Shown here: one piece after another, positions 1 to 11,217 of the stretch | How the letters are laid out: every line of letters begins with the position of its first letter | Position numbering within the stretch: the first letter of the stretch is position 1 | From: Pelagophyceae sp. CCMP2097 | Lineage: Eukaryota > Sar > Pelagophyceae | Direction: 5' to 3' | Assembly (NCBI GenBank): GCA_026770575.1 | Contig: MU657206.1 | Location: 87,585 to 102,701, forward strand | DNA: 15,117 nt | Notes under the pieces: generated by a model | The model's database searches: none | What the model saw: the letters and a program-made list of their open reading frames with translations, nothing else | Told to the model about the DNA's origin: nothing | Program-made: the position numbers and the translations under genes

Positions 1-164
1 CCGATATCCTTGACCCCTCCATAAGACAACGTCGTCGTCTCCAAAATATGCAGATCAGTTCGATAGGATATGAGTTTGATCTTGTCCGATGGATATGATA
101 GGATATGAATCCGATAGGGTATCACTTTGAGCTGAAGCTCTCTATTACCAGGGGCAATTTTGAC
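1..164. other. Gene-free left flank with short direct repeats
   Basis: No coding region is visible. The stretch is AT-richer than the genes and contains the 12-mer GATAGGATATGA twice (62-73 and 97-108), with further near copies such as CCGATGGATATG around it. It looks like degenerate intergenic repeat sequence. Confidence 0.5.
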
Positions 165-488
165 TGTCCGTCTGTCCTTCTGTCTGTCCCCCGGGTAAAT
201 CCGTGAGGTTCCGCCTTTGGGAGGAAAGGACAGCAACTCGACCGATTCAGCGATTGGTGGTTGAAGCGATCGCTAAATTGGGAATGGAGGTCGAGCAGGA
301 GCCTCATTAGAATCATCATAGAAGAAGACTCGGAAGGTGGTCACAGGTTCGAATCTGGTCGTCCGCAAAATTCAGCGATTAGATAAATAATTTTAATTAT
401 TTACGTGGGCATTGCAATGGGATTTGTCTGTATCCTTCACTCGAAGTCGGGTCCTCCGTGTGCCTCCGGCGCGCTCTTGTAATGGCCG
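165..488 (+). repeat. Left arm of inverted dispersed repeat, SINE-like with tRNA-type B box
   Basis: This segment recurs in opposite orientation near the right end of the window (about 14727-15093). The order of blocks is the same in both: a CTGT-rich start, a block with AGCGATTGGTGGTTGA, a block with GTCGAGCAGGAGCCTCATT, a tRNA-like stretch, an A/T-rich joint, and a tail containing TTACGTGGGCATTGCAATGG and CTCCGTGTGCCTCCGGCGCG. GGTTCGAATCT at 346-356 fits the RNA polymerase III B box found in tRNA T-arms, and the flanking bases form an imperfect T-stem. No complete tRNA cloverleaf can be folded, because the matching 5' acceptor strand is absent. A tRNA-derived SINE, or a composite of SINE plus another repeat, is the best reading. 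Compared with the right arm, this copy lacks most of the A-rich joint and carries 10 extra bases near 439-448. Confidence 0.75.
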
Positions 489-1036
489 ATGCTTTTGGTT
501 TTTGGACTTAAGGAAATAAAACTTTAGTGGGAACTGCTGTAGGATTCCTACTTAGAAACCGGGAGGATCCATGCCGGAACCTCGTCGAGATGCGGCACCC
601 GTCGTGGCGCTAGGAGGATGGCTTACGCGACGCGTGTCGTGGAAGAGCAGGGCATGGACGAGCAATGACAATGAGTCCACCAGAGCTGAAGCAGATTTCC
701 GTCTGAAAAGGGGACGCCGCGCATACCTGGCGGAAGGAGGAAGTCGGACGAGGGCGCGGTCCTAAGACACAAAGGATTTCACGCCACTCTCGAGGCTCAT
801 TGTCATTGCGTCGTGGCGCTAGGAGGGCACCCGTACTTGAGGGAGCTCGCAACGTCAAAAAAAAGGGCCACGACTCATTGCCTCGATGCCAGGCCCGCTC
901 GCGGGGCTGCGCTGCGGGGTCCGCCACGACGACGAGCGCTGGCTCGACCCACGCACGCATGGCTCTCTCCTTCAACGGTCTTCAACTGGTGACACCTTCG
1001 CAGGAATCTTTCCTGCGCAATTGCAGGACGGATCCA
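489..1036. other. Gene-free upstream region of the isocitrate dehydrogenase gene
   Basis: About 550 bases with no convincing gene. Short open frames exist, but their translations are arginine-rich and featureless. The region holds a small palindrome GTAGGATTCCTAC (539-551), an 18-bp direct repeat (600-617 and 809-826), and a 14-bp inverted pair (662-675 and 796-809). The promoter and 5' UTR of the downstream gene must lie here, but no TATA-like element stands out. An in-frame ATG at 959 would add 26 residues to the downstream protein. Confidence 0.5.
600..826. repeat. Nested direct and inverted short repeats upstream of the IDH gene
   Basis: CGTCGTGGCGCTAGGAGG occurs exactly at 600-617 and again at 809-826. 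Inside this pair, GCAATGACAATGAG (662-675) is exactly reverse-complemented at 796-809 (CTCATTGTCATTGC), leaving a 120-nt loop. The right copies of the two repeats share one base (809). The arrangement resembles a small decayed hairpin element or a local rearrangement, but no known element is recognised. Confidence 0.7.
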
Positions 1037-4173
<3,137 letters not shown>

Positions 4174-4203
4174 CCGCGGACCCGCGCACCTGCAAGAACA
4201 CGC

Positions 4204-4240
4204 GCGAGGCGCCGCCCAGCGCCGCGAGGCGCCGCCCAGC
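4204..4240. repeat. Two-copy 20-bp tandem repeat after the IDH stop
   Basis: GCGAGGCGCCGCCCAGC is present at 4204-4220 and 4224-4240, giving a 20-bp period. It lies 30 bases after the IDH stop codon, probably in the 3' UTR, and is itself rich in self-complementary GGCGCC. Confidence 0.8.
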
Positions 4241-4516
4241 GAGCGCTGTGCGCCGCCGGATTAGCTGCGACGGCGGCCCAATTTCGAGATTCCTAAACCT
4301 AAGGCTCCTTTCTGGCCTTCCGAGAAGCAATCTGACGAGGCCCGAGCGAGCGCGAGGACTCACGTTCCGCGCGCACACATCCGTCCGTGCAGTTCCACGG
4401 AACGCCGGGTTTTATTAAGCGATTTGAAGCTCCCGTCGACGGCGCTTTCGGCAGGGCAGCCCTCGGCAAGGCGGCTTCGAGCATCGTGGTGGCCAGCACC
4501 GGCTCCTCGGCTCGGG

Positions 4517-5430
4517 ATGGGGTGGGTGACGACTGCGGCCAAGTATTCGGATTTCCAGCGGCTGCTGCAGCGGCCGCGAGGCACTCTATATACTATCCCC
4601 TTTTCCCACTACTGCGAGCTCGCGCGGTGGTCGCTCGACGCGGCGCGCATCCGCTACGACGAGGTCAAAAGCCTGCCCGGCTTCCACATGGTGGCCGGGG
4701 CGAGCGTGCCCGGGCCGCGCAGGAGCGGGTCGCGGTGCGCGACGCCCACGCTCGTCGTGGGCGAGGACGACATGGTGATCCGCGACTCGCACGAGATTGC
4801 AAAGTTCTGCGCCAAGAACTACGCGCAAGCGCTTTATCCCATGGCGCTGCGGAGCGACATTGACGACGACCTCTTGCACTTCCACGACGCTCTGGGCCCG
4901 AGCACGCGCCGGTTCGCGTACTACCACCTCTTCCAACACTTCGACGGCCGCGACGCCGCCCAACTGGGCGCCGCCAACGGCGTGCCCGCGTGGCAGACGA
5001 TGGCCGTCCGCGTGCCGGGCGTCTACGCCGCGGGCAGACTCGCGATCAAGCGCGGCCTCGGCGTCAACCGCGCCCGCGCAGCCCGCGCAGAAGGTCCGTC
5101 GCGCGGCTGCCGACGGTCGGCGCGAATCGGAGGTCGCCCCTAGGCCACATCCTGGGCGAGCTCGACGCCGTCGCGAGGCGGCGAAAGGGCAAGTTCCTCC
5201 ACGGCGACCGCATCACGCTGGCGGACATGTCCTTCGCCTCGCTCATGCTCCCCGCGCTCGGCGTGCCGCCGGAGCTCATGCCGCCCGGCGTGGCGCTGCC
5301 GCCCCCGGACGCTTTGGGCGAACACTTCGCGCGCCAGAGCGAACGCTTTAGGGACCACGACGCGGGCCGCTTCGCGCTCGAGGTCCTCTCCTACCGACCG
5401 CGCGGCCTCGACCGGGACTCGCCCTGGTGA
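4517..5430 (+). CDS. Glutathione S-transferase-like protein
   Basis: The protein has a two-domain GST layout: an N-terminal thioredoxin-like glutathione-binding domain and a C-terminal helical domain. Exons are 4517-5093 and 5144-5430, with a 50-nt GT-AG intron. The phase-1 join reads ...AE-G-HILGELDAV, and the total is 287 residues. The N-terminal domain begins at about residue 23 (TLYTIPFSHYCELARWSLD). S30 or C33 in SHYC occupies the usual catalytic region. The cis-proline of this fold is P77 in TPTLVVG, and D90-S91 in RDSHEI match the site that binds the glutamyl part of glutathione. The C-terminal domain contains GDRITLADMSFASLML, a GST hallmark. The ATG at 4517 is the first in frame; the frame is open upstream without an ATG, so an upstream exon is possible. 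The substrate cannot be told. The gene ends 48 nt before the stop of the convergent neighbour. Confidence 0.85.
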
Positions 5431-5478
5431 TGGTCCCGTGGGTGACTAACTTGGTTACTATGTGATATCGGGCGGTCG

Positions 5479-6495
5479 TCACCGCGTCTTCCTGCCGGCA
5501 CGCACGCTCGCGGGTTGCGCGGCGCGGGCGCGCACGGCGGGCGCGGCGACGGCCTCCGCGGCGGCGGCGGCCTCCGCGTTGGCGCGCTCGCTTGCGGTGG
5601 CGCCGTCCTCGCTGCCCGTGACGATGAGCTTGCGCAGCTTGCCGAGGGTCCTTCGCGCCATGGAAGGGTACTTTGTCACGATGAACACGCGCCAGAGCAG
5701 CGTGCGCAACTGCACGGGCGAGGCGTACGTCCGCACTATCGCGCCGACGAGCGTGGCCGACGCGAGCCGCGCCTCTCTGAAGCGCATGAGGTCAAAGGTG
5801 CACGCGGACCAAATCGAGAACGAAGAGAAAACGACGAAGATGCCGAGTTTGTAGACGAGCTCGAAGTAGGCCATGGGCTTTGAGTTCCAGAAGCCTTTTG
5901 AGCGACCAGCCTCCATTTCCGCGCGAGCGTTGCACATGATGAATTCGTTGAGCGACGAGACAAACGCCCACGAGTTCGTCTGGTAGATTATGGCCTCGAC
6001 GTTTCTCGGGTCCGCGCGCCACGTTTCGTAGCTCGGCTCCCATTTGGAGCCGAGGTAGAACGGCAAAGCGAGGGGCACGAAGACGCAGAGCACGGGCAGG
6101 TGGTGGCCCAAAATCTCGCCAGGCCGCCGGCATCGCGAAAACGGCACCACGCCTGCGACGCAGCACACCAGGTCGAAGACGTAGGCCACGACCACCGCCC
6201 CCTCGATGCGAAGCTAGAGGGGTGCGGGTTGGACGGCGGCCGCTCCGGGGCCGCGCCTCGCGCGCCGCAACACTTCTCAGCACCCCACGTCGGGCCAAAG
6301 GATGCCGCTCCAGGCTCTCTCGCCGCCGTGGCCGGTCCTGCCGGCGCCGGCGCGCGCGACCCATGCGAAGAAGGCGGCGCCATCGTCGCCGCCGGCGTCG
6401 AGCGTGAAGAAGAATGGGTTCGCCGCCAAAGCTTGCGAGAAGACGACAAGGTGGAACAAACCCGCCAGCCGCGGCATCCAGACGCCGCGCTCCAT
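5479..6495 (-). CDS. Multi-pass membrane protein, possibly TLC-domain-like
   Basis: Reading leftward, exon 1 is 6495-6289 and exon 2 is 6213-5479, joined across a 75-nt GT-AG intron in phase 0, for 313 residues. Hydrophobic segments occur at about residues 11-28 (signal anchor or signal peptide), 74-94, 106-124, 186-206 and 218-248. A His-His pair (H106-H107 in EILGHHLPVLCVF) opens one of these, and SSLNEF lies about 50 residues on. TLC-domain proteins (TRAM, LAG1 and CLN8 family) also have a His pair at the start of a membrane segment, so I propose that family tentatively. The last 45 residues are Ala/Arg-rich and probably disordered. The GTG-initiated frame upstream of 6495 was not used because ATG gives a better membrane start. 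The gene is convergent with the GST gene. It could equally be an unclassified algal membrane protein. Confidence 0.7.
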
Positions 6496-6606
6496 CGCCG
6501 CGACGCGCCGGAACGGCGGCCGCGCGTGCACGGGTTCGCAACGGCGGCCGACTAGTAGAACTTGAACAGAGCTCTAATATCGCCGAAAATCAGAACTTTC
6601 AAATAT

Positions 6607-6897
6607 TTACAAATTCGGATTTGTTCTTCTCTTCGGATCGCAACAGTGCTTCGTGCGCGTGGCCCTCGGCGCCGACGTCGAGTCGCCGTAGCCGGCGCCG
6701 TAAACGAGCGCGGCGTCGCATCACGTGGAATGCCGCATCACGTCGAGCGCGCGCATCACGTCGTCGAGCGTCGACACATCGAACAAATCGGCGTACGGGT
6801 TCGCGCCGAAGAGGAAGTCGTCCCGGAAGTACGCCGCGCCGTGCCGCTTGGCCTCGTCGGACGTTGGACCGGCCTCTCGGCGTCCCTCGGATCGACC
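6607..6897 (-). other. Coding-like fragment interrupted by TGA, no start found
   Basis: Read leftward from 6897, 58 codons are open and the middle part looks like real protein (AKRHGAAYFRDDFLFG, then ANPYADLFDVSTLDDVMR). The frame meets TGA at 6723-6721, continues in the same frame with CDAALVYGAGYGDST, and ends at TAA (6609-6607). There is no upstream ATG in the frame, so an upstream exon would be needed. Candidate meanings are a last exon of an unseen gene, a decayed gene, or a recoded TGA. A donor-like GTGATG overlaps the TGA and could instead be a splice site. I do not recognise the family. Confidence 0.3.
6718..6761. repeat. Three copies of GCATCACGT at 17-18 bp spacing
   Basis: GCATCACGT occurs at 6718-6726, 6735-6743 and 6753-6761. 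On the minus strand the two upstream copies are 18 bp apart and both read as DVMR. The third follows after 17 bp, so it falls into a different frame and supplies the TGA that closes the fragment. Expansion of a short unit is a plausible origin. Confidence 0.7.
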
Positions 6898-6964
6898 TCA
6901 GAATAGGTGACCAGTCACGAGATCCCCGATTTTGAGTGGTATGACTCGCGGGGTACCGGTCATG

Positions 6965-6988
6965 CGCGGAACAAATCAATGTTCCGCG
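6965..6988. other. Perfect 9-bp hairpin
   Basis: CGCGGAACA (6965-6973) is followed by a six-base loop and its exact reverse complement TGTTCCGCG (6980-6988). It lies in the gene-free stretch. No run of T or A follows, and no role can be assigned. Confidence 0.6.
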
Positions 6989-7263
6989 GAGCGGTCCGTT
7001 GAACAGGAAAGCTGTGGTCTTGTTCAGACCATTCCTTCCCTGTTCTCGATCGTATCCAAACGTCTCGCTAGAGTGGCTGAAGCTCCACACCCAAAAACCG
7101 GGCTACTACTAGGGCCGCCGGTGAGACTAGGGGAGATCGCTAAATTCGGCGACTGATTAACGTGTCCGAGTCCGTGACGTTGTGTAGCAGCGACGTCTCC
7201 TCGGTTGCGAACGAGTGGATTGCATCGCGGAAGAAGGAGGGCGAGGAGCACCCCGCCCGCTTG

Positions 7264-8010
7264 ATGCCGTCTATGGCGTGGTCGCTCGTCTGGCTGGCGG
7301 CGGCGGCCAGCGCGTTTAGCAGCGGCGGCCTCAAAGCGCGGCGGCCGAGTTCCGCTCTGGGCATGCTCAACGACCGCGAGCGCATCGCCACCGTCCCCTT
7401 CAGCGGTGGCTGCAAGGCTAGCGCCATGACGTCGTTCGTCAAGATGTGGCTCGCACGCCCCGGCGTCCTTGGACGGACCGCGCGCCGACGCAGGCGCGCC
7501 GACGAGGACCTTGCGGGGCGTAGGCGGGCCGCGCGGGGTGGCGGCTTGTCGGGGAAGAGTGCATTGCTGCTGCCATGGAGGAGGACGGGTCCAAGCAGAT
7601 TATGGGCGACGTCAAAGTCTCCGCACTGGCCAACAGCCTCGTCATCGACTCCTCCGGAGGCGCGTCTGCGGAGACTCGGCGCCCGCGAGAGGGCTACAGA
7701 GGAGATCCTTCGTCGAAGATGACGCTCCTTTGATGACTCTCGGTCGCCGGAGAGTCCCGTTTGCGCCCGTGCCGCCCGTCCGCCCTCTGGGCGGCCGCGC
7801 GGCGGCGTAGCATTCCCCGGTCTCGTAGGCAACTTTCTGTACGACTTGCGCGAAGCGTCGCTCGTCGGCGCTTTGCTCACCGAGCTGTGGGAGATTTGGG
7901 GCGAGGTCGAGGAAGCCGGCGTCGAGCCGCAGAAGCGCCTCTTCCTCTTCGCTAACGACGACGTCGAGCAGTTCGCCGAGCTCCGCCGCCGCTTCGCAGA
8001 GACCATATAG
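7264..8010 (+). CDS. Unrecognised protein with stramenopile-type plastid targeting peptide
   Basis: Three coding blocks follow one another. Exon 1 (7264-7464) starts MPSMAWSLVWLAAAASAF: a signal peptide ending at ASAF, then a Ser/Arg-rich stretch, as in stramenopile plastid preproteins. A 59-nt GT-AG intron (7465-7523) leads in phase 0 to exon 2, which includes EECIAAAMEEDGSKQIMGD and VKVSALANSLVIDSSGG. The last exon (from 7811 or 7829 to the TAG at 8008-8010) encodes NFLYDLREASLVGALLTELW, a Glu-rich helix and FANDDVEQFAELRRRF. The exon 2-3 join is unresolved: no in-phase GT donor exists, but a GC donor at 7660 (exon end 7659) fits AG acceptors at 7810 or 7828, giving 178 or 172 residues. An open frame on the other strand here lacks protein-like composition. 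I do not recognise the family. Import into the plastid, and from there a photosynthesis-related role, is only an inference from the presequence. Confidence 0.6.
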
Positions 8011-8269
8011 TAACGGCACCGTTGCTGTCGGGGTCGTGATGGCGGGTGTTGTGCGTTGGGACTCTAAAGCAGCGGCGCCATCCATCCGAGTTGTGACGAG
8101 TCGCTATAGCCATCGAGAGGCCCTGCGGTAACAGCACCCTCGACGCACGAGAGCCGCAGTCTAATTGCAGTCTTTTGTGGAACTTTCGACGGATTTTGAT
8201 TCTGCACGTCGTGCCTCGAGTTTGAGCGAGTCCCCGCCTGGCACCAACCCGGCCGCCGCAAGCAAAAAA

Positions 8270-9809
8270 ATGTCGGGCATGGTGGAGGAGTTCCACGAAG
8301 GCGAGACGGCGGGGGCGCGGGAAGAGCGCGAGCATTTTGAGCGCGTCGTCGGGTCGTTTATCGGCTACGAGGAGGTACGCTTTTTGGACGCGCCGCGAGG
8401 ACGCATGGCGGCGGCGTTCGCGCGACTGTACCGGGACGTCAGGTGGCGCTGGCGGAGGAGAAGCGCGCGCGCAACGCCGCGAAGCGTCTCTCGGCGGACC
8501 TCGAGCGGTTAGCGCCCGCGCCCGGACCGGACCGCCGCGAGCCGGCGCAGCAAGAGGCGACCAGAGGCTGGAGCACATGGCGGCCGTGTGGATAACAGTC
8601 GCGCGTGCGACGACGGCCGCCGTGTAGGCTGCTGCCGCCGGGCTCGATGCAGAAGCGGCTGGACTTGCTGCACGAAGCTGCCCGGGTCAACGCCGACTTC
8701 CTCCGAGCAGTCGTCAAAAACCAGGGCTCCTTCGGCCCGCTCGACGCGGCGCACGTCGGCACGGCCGGCCGGCCGCCGACGTCGCGCCCGCGAGAGGCCG
8801 ACTTTTCGAAAGTCCGGTCGACTCTGCACTCGTGCGTCCGCGACTGGGGCGCCGAGGGCGCCGCCGAGCGCGCGCAGTCCTACGACCCCATGGTCCAGGA
8901 GCTCCTCCGCGTGTGCGTGTGCCGCGACACGCCTCGTCTTCGTGCCGACGCAATCGTAAGACCCCAAACAGGCTGCCCGTCGTCGACGGCGTCAACCGGA
9001 ACCGGCAGCGCGTCCTCGTGCCTGGCGCGGGCCTCGCGCGCCTCGTGCTGGAGATCTGCGCCGCGGGGTACGCCGCGCAGGGCAACGAGTTTTCGTACCA
9101 CATGCTTTTGGTCTCCAACTTCATCCTGAACTCGCGCCTCGACCCTGGCGCCATCGAGATCCGGCCCTTTATCGACCAGCCCTCGAACTGCGTGGAAGCG
9201 GAGGACCGCACGCGCGTCGTCTCGATCCCCGACGTCTCGCCGGATGAGCTGCTGACGCGCCACGCTGGCAACGCGCAGCAGCACGACGCGCCGGTCGACT
9301 TTTCAATGGCTGCTGGGGAATTCCTTGAAGTCTACCGCGACCAGACGAGCGAGTGGCACGCCGTCGCGACGTGCTTCTTTCTGGACACGGCGCCCGTGGC
9401 GCTCGAGTACGTCGACGCCATTTATCGCCTCCTCAAACCCGGAGGCGCCTGGGTCAACCTCGGGCCGCTGTTGTACCACTGGGTCCCGAGCTCGTCCGCC
9501 GACTTGGTCGCCTGCGGAGACGACGGCACGTACGACGAGCGCTACTCGCTCTCGCTCGAGTTCTCTTGGGACGAGCTCAAGCACGCCATCATCGCGCGCG
9601 GATTCGTGAGGCTTTTGTTATGCACTCTCCGGAGGCTGCGAAAGGCTGCCCTGTGAAAGGCGACTGCCGCGTGGACCCGACGCTCTTCATCGTAGGACAT
9701 TGTCAAGGAGGAGCGCCGCGCGTGCAACTACACTGCCAACTCGAAGAGCATGATGCGCACGCACTACGACACAATCTTCTTCACCGCCATCAAGCGCGAG
9801 ATCCCCTGA
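8270..9809 (+). CDS. CARNMT1: Carnosine N-methyltransferase homologue (CARNMT1/N2227 family)
   Basis: This SAM-dependent methyltransferase family methylates the histidine ring of carnosine and related dipeptides in animals and yeast. Exons are 8270-8374, 8443-8507, 8628-8912, 8972-9605 and 9696-9809, with GT-AG introns of 68, 120, 59 and 90 nt. All phases agree, giving 400 residues, close to the family's usual 400 or so. Conserved parts include the N-terminal EEREHFERVVGSF, the helix around DFLRAVVKN, FSKVRSTLHSCVRDWGAEG, the SAM-binding RVLVPGAGLARLVLEI (from residue 165), QGNEFSYHML, FSMAAGEFLEVY, ATCFFLDTAP, LKPGGAWVNLGPLLYH, and the C-terminal SMMRTHYDTIFFTAIKR. The ATG at 8270 follows a run of seven A and opens exon 1. 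The natural substrate in an alga is unknown, since carnosine is mainly an animal metabolite. The ATG-to-stop model needs no frameshift once spliced. Confidence 0.92.
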
Positions 9810-10008
9810 CCGCGATACCATGCCGACGATCGTCCCAAAGCCGGAGGTGCCTATTCGGCTCGATGTGCAAGGGTCACTCCTGGCCCAGTTTAAGCCCGTG
9901 TTGTACTCACCCGGGAGCCCACTCGCTCTCAATATCCCCGAACCGCACCTCGCGAGAGGCCGCACCGCAGGCAGTGCGTCGGTGGTATGGTTTCTTACTC
10001 GTACGGCG

Positions 10009-11217
10009 CTAGAGTCTTCTGACGTAGTTCTCTGGGACGTAGCCGGAGATGCCTGTGTACGGCATCTGGCACAGCAGCCAGCCGGCGGGGCAGCCGCCGG
10101 TTTCGTCGTCGACGACGGCCATCTTATGGCCCTGCGAGAAGCACAACTCGTCTGCCTTGTCCGGCGAGCAATTGTAAATTGCCTCGACGAACGCCTGCGG
10201 CCCATCCGGCCGCGGCGGCGCGACCGTCGTCGCAAAGAGCCGCATGCTCTTGCGCGGCCCGGCGTCGGCGTCGTCCGAGGGGCGCGGCGGCGGAGCCCGC
10301 TGCGCAGCGAGCAGCCCCGGCGGCGGCGGCGCCGCGGGCGGCGCGGGCGTGTGCGGGGCCTCGCCGGCCCGCGCCGCGGCGCTCTCTTCGGCGTTGGCAA
10401 GCTGATTGCGGAAGATTTCGATTTGCCGCCGGCGCTCGCGCTCCGCGCGGTCGTGGCGGTCATGTTCGCCGAAGCGCTTTTGGCCCGTGACGACGTCGAA
10501 CACCTTGCGCGCCGCCGTGCGCTTGGCGCGCGGGGCGACGGGCCCGCCGGCCTTGATGGACGCGGCCATCTGCGCCTCGACGCTCCGGCGCGCCGCGGGC
10601 GGCAGGCCCTCGGCGGCGCCGTCGAGGCCTCGGGCGACGTGCGCGAAGAGCTCCGCGTGGACCGCCGCGAGGACGACCGAGACGCGGTCCACGAGTTTCC
10701 CGTGCTCCGCGACGGATTCGTCCAGCGCCGCCGCCGCCGCCGCGCGCGCCGCCGCGACCGTCGCCGCGTCGCCGCCGTCGGCCCAGGCCCGCGCGTGCGC
10801 GTCGAGCGCCGCGGCGACGCGCGCGCCCGCGGCGGCGTGGAACGCGCGGAGCGGCTGCAGCGCGTGCTCGACGACGACGGCCGCCGCCGACCGACGCACG
10901 ACGGCGTTGGCGTCGGCCCAGCGCTCGGCGGCCGACGCCGTCGCCGCCGCGAGCGCCGGCGGCTCCTCGACAGGCTCCTCGACGCCGATGCTCTTCCGGT
11001 CGTCTTTTCGCGCGCCGCCGCAGGCCTCGGCCTCGAGCTTCGCGAGGCGTTCGCCGGCGACGAAGTAGCGCCTCAGCAGAATGAGGTGCTCGGCGAGGCC
11101 GGCGCCGAGTTTTTCTGTGGCGCGAAGAGCGGCCTCAAAGGCGGCCTTCTTCGCTGCCAGGGCCACGTCGCCGCCGTGGCCGAACGCGCGCCGGAGGCGC
11201 CGCGCCAGCGCGCCCAT
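10009..11217 (-). CDS. BAR-SH3 protein, amphiphysin/endophilin-like
   Basis: A single exon of 402 residues. The first roughly 250 residues are heptad-rich, Ala-rich helices fitting a BAR domain (for example AALRATEKLGAGLAEHLILL and VVVEHALQPLRAFHAAAG), which dimerises and binds curved membrane. A charged stretch with KVFDVVTGQKRFGEHDRHDR follows, then a Pro-rich linker (about residues 290-335). The end is a clear SH3 domain (about 342-402): FVEAIYNCSPDKADELCFSQ, GWLLCQ, and GYVPENYV matching the usual G-x-P-x-N-Y-V end. The aromatic ALYDY signature is altered to AIYNC, which may change ligand choice. This layout predicts a role in endocytosis or actin-linked membrane remodelling. The ATG at 11217 was chosen; the frame continues upstream only to a GTG. 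High Ala content follows from the very GC-rich codons. It is tail-to-tail with the methyltransferase gene and divergent from the sulfatase gene. Confidence 0.82.
   Translation of the reverse strand: MGALARRLRRAFGHGGDVALAAKKAAFEAALRATEKLGAGLAEHLILLRRYFVAGERLAKLEAEACGGARKDDRKSIGVEEPVEEPPALAAATASAAERWADANAVVRRSAAAVVVEHALQPLRAFHAAAGARVAAALDAHARAWADGGDAATVAAARAAAAAALDESVAEHGKLVDRVSVVLAAVHAELFAHVARGLDGAAEGLPPAARRSVEAQMAASIKAGGPVAPRAKRTAARKVFDVVTGQKRFGEHDRHDRAERERRRQIEIFRNQLANAEESAAARAGEAPHTPAPPAAPPPPGLLAAQRAPPPRPSDDADAGPRKSMRLFATTVAPPRPDGPQAFVEAIYNCSPDKADELCFSQGHKMAVVDDETGGCPAGWLLCQMPYTGISGYVPENYVRRL

Larger units (their letters stand above)
6496..7263. other. About 770 bases without an established gene
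   Basis: This stretch separates a minus-strand gene from a plus-strand gene, so it should hold two divergent promoters. It starts with an AT-rich block (about 6560-6650) and contains a coding-like minus-strand fragment (6607-6897), a perfect 9-bp hairpin (6965-6988) and the 12-mer GATCGCTAAATT at 7136-7147, which also occurs at 271-282 inside the left dispersed repeat. Long open frames here are Arg-rich and show no domain. Confidence 0.5.

Noticed and set aside
341..366. Functional tRNA gene
   Set aside because: Only the T-arm side is tRNA-like; no 5' acceptor strand or anticodon stem can be paired, and the same holds in the right copy.
571..765. Open frame of 64 codons upstream of the IDH gene
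   Set aside because: Arg-rich, featureless translation crossing the short repeats, no domain and no supporting context.
4292..4306. Interstitial telomere-like CCTAAACCTAA
   Set aside because: Fewer than two full units; chance similarity.
7140..8085. Minus-strand open frames opposite the plastid-type gene
   Set aside because: Composition is low complexity and arginine/serine-rich, while the plus strand gives a targeting peptide and helical, Trp-containing sequence in consistent blocks.
8375..8442. Apparent frameshift early in the methyltransferase gene
   Set aside because: A 68-nt GT-AG intron in phase 0 explains the frame change and restores the alignment with the family, so no mutation is needed.
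8586..8627. Shorter 42-nt intron in the methyltransferase gene
   Set aside because: The donor at 8508 uses the same acceptor and gives the better family match (DLER-LLPPG), removing a featureless Pro/Ala/Arg stretch.
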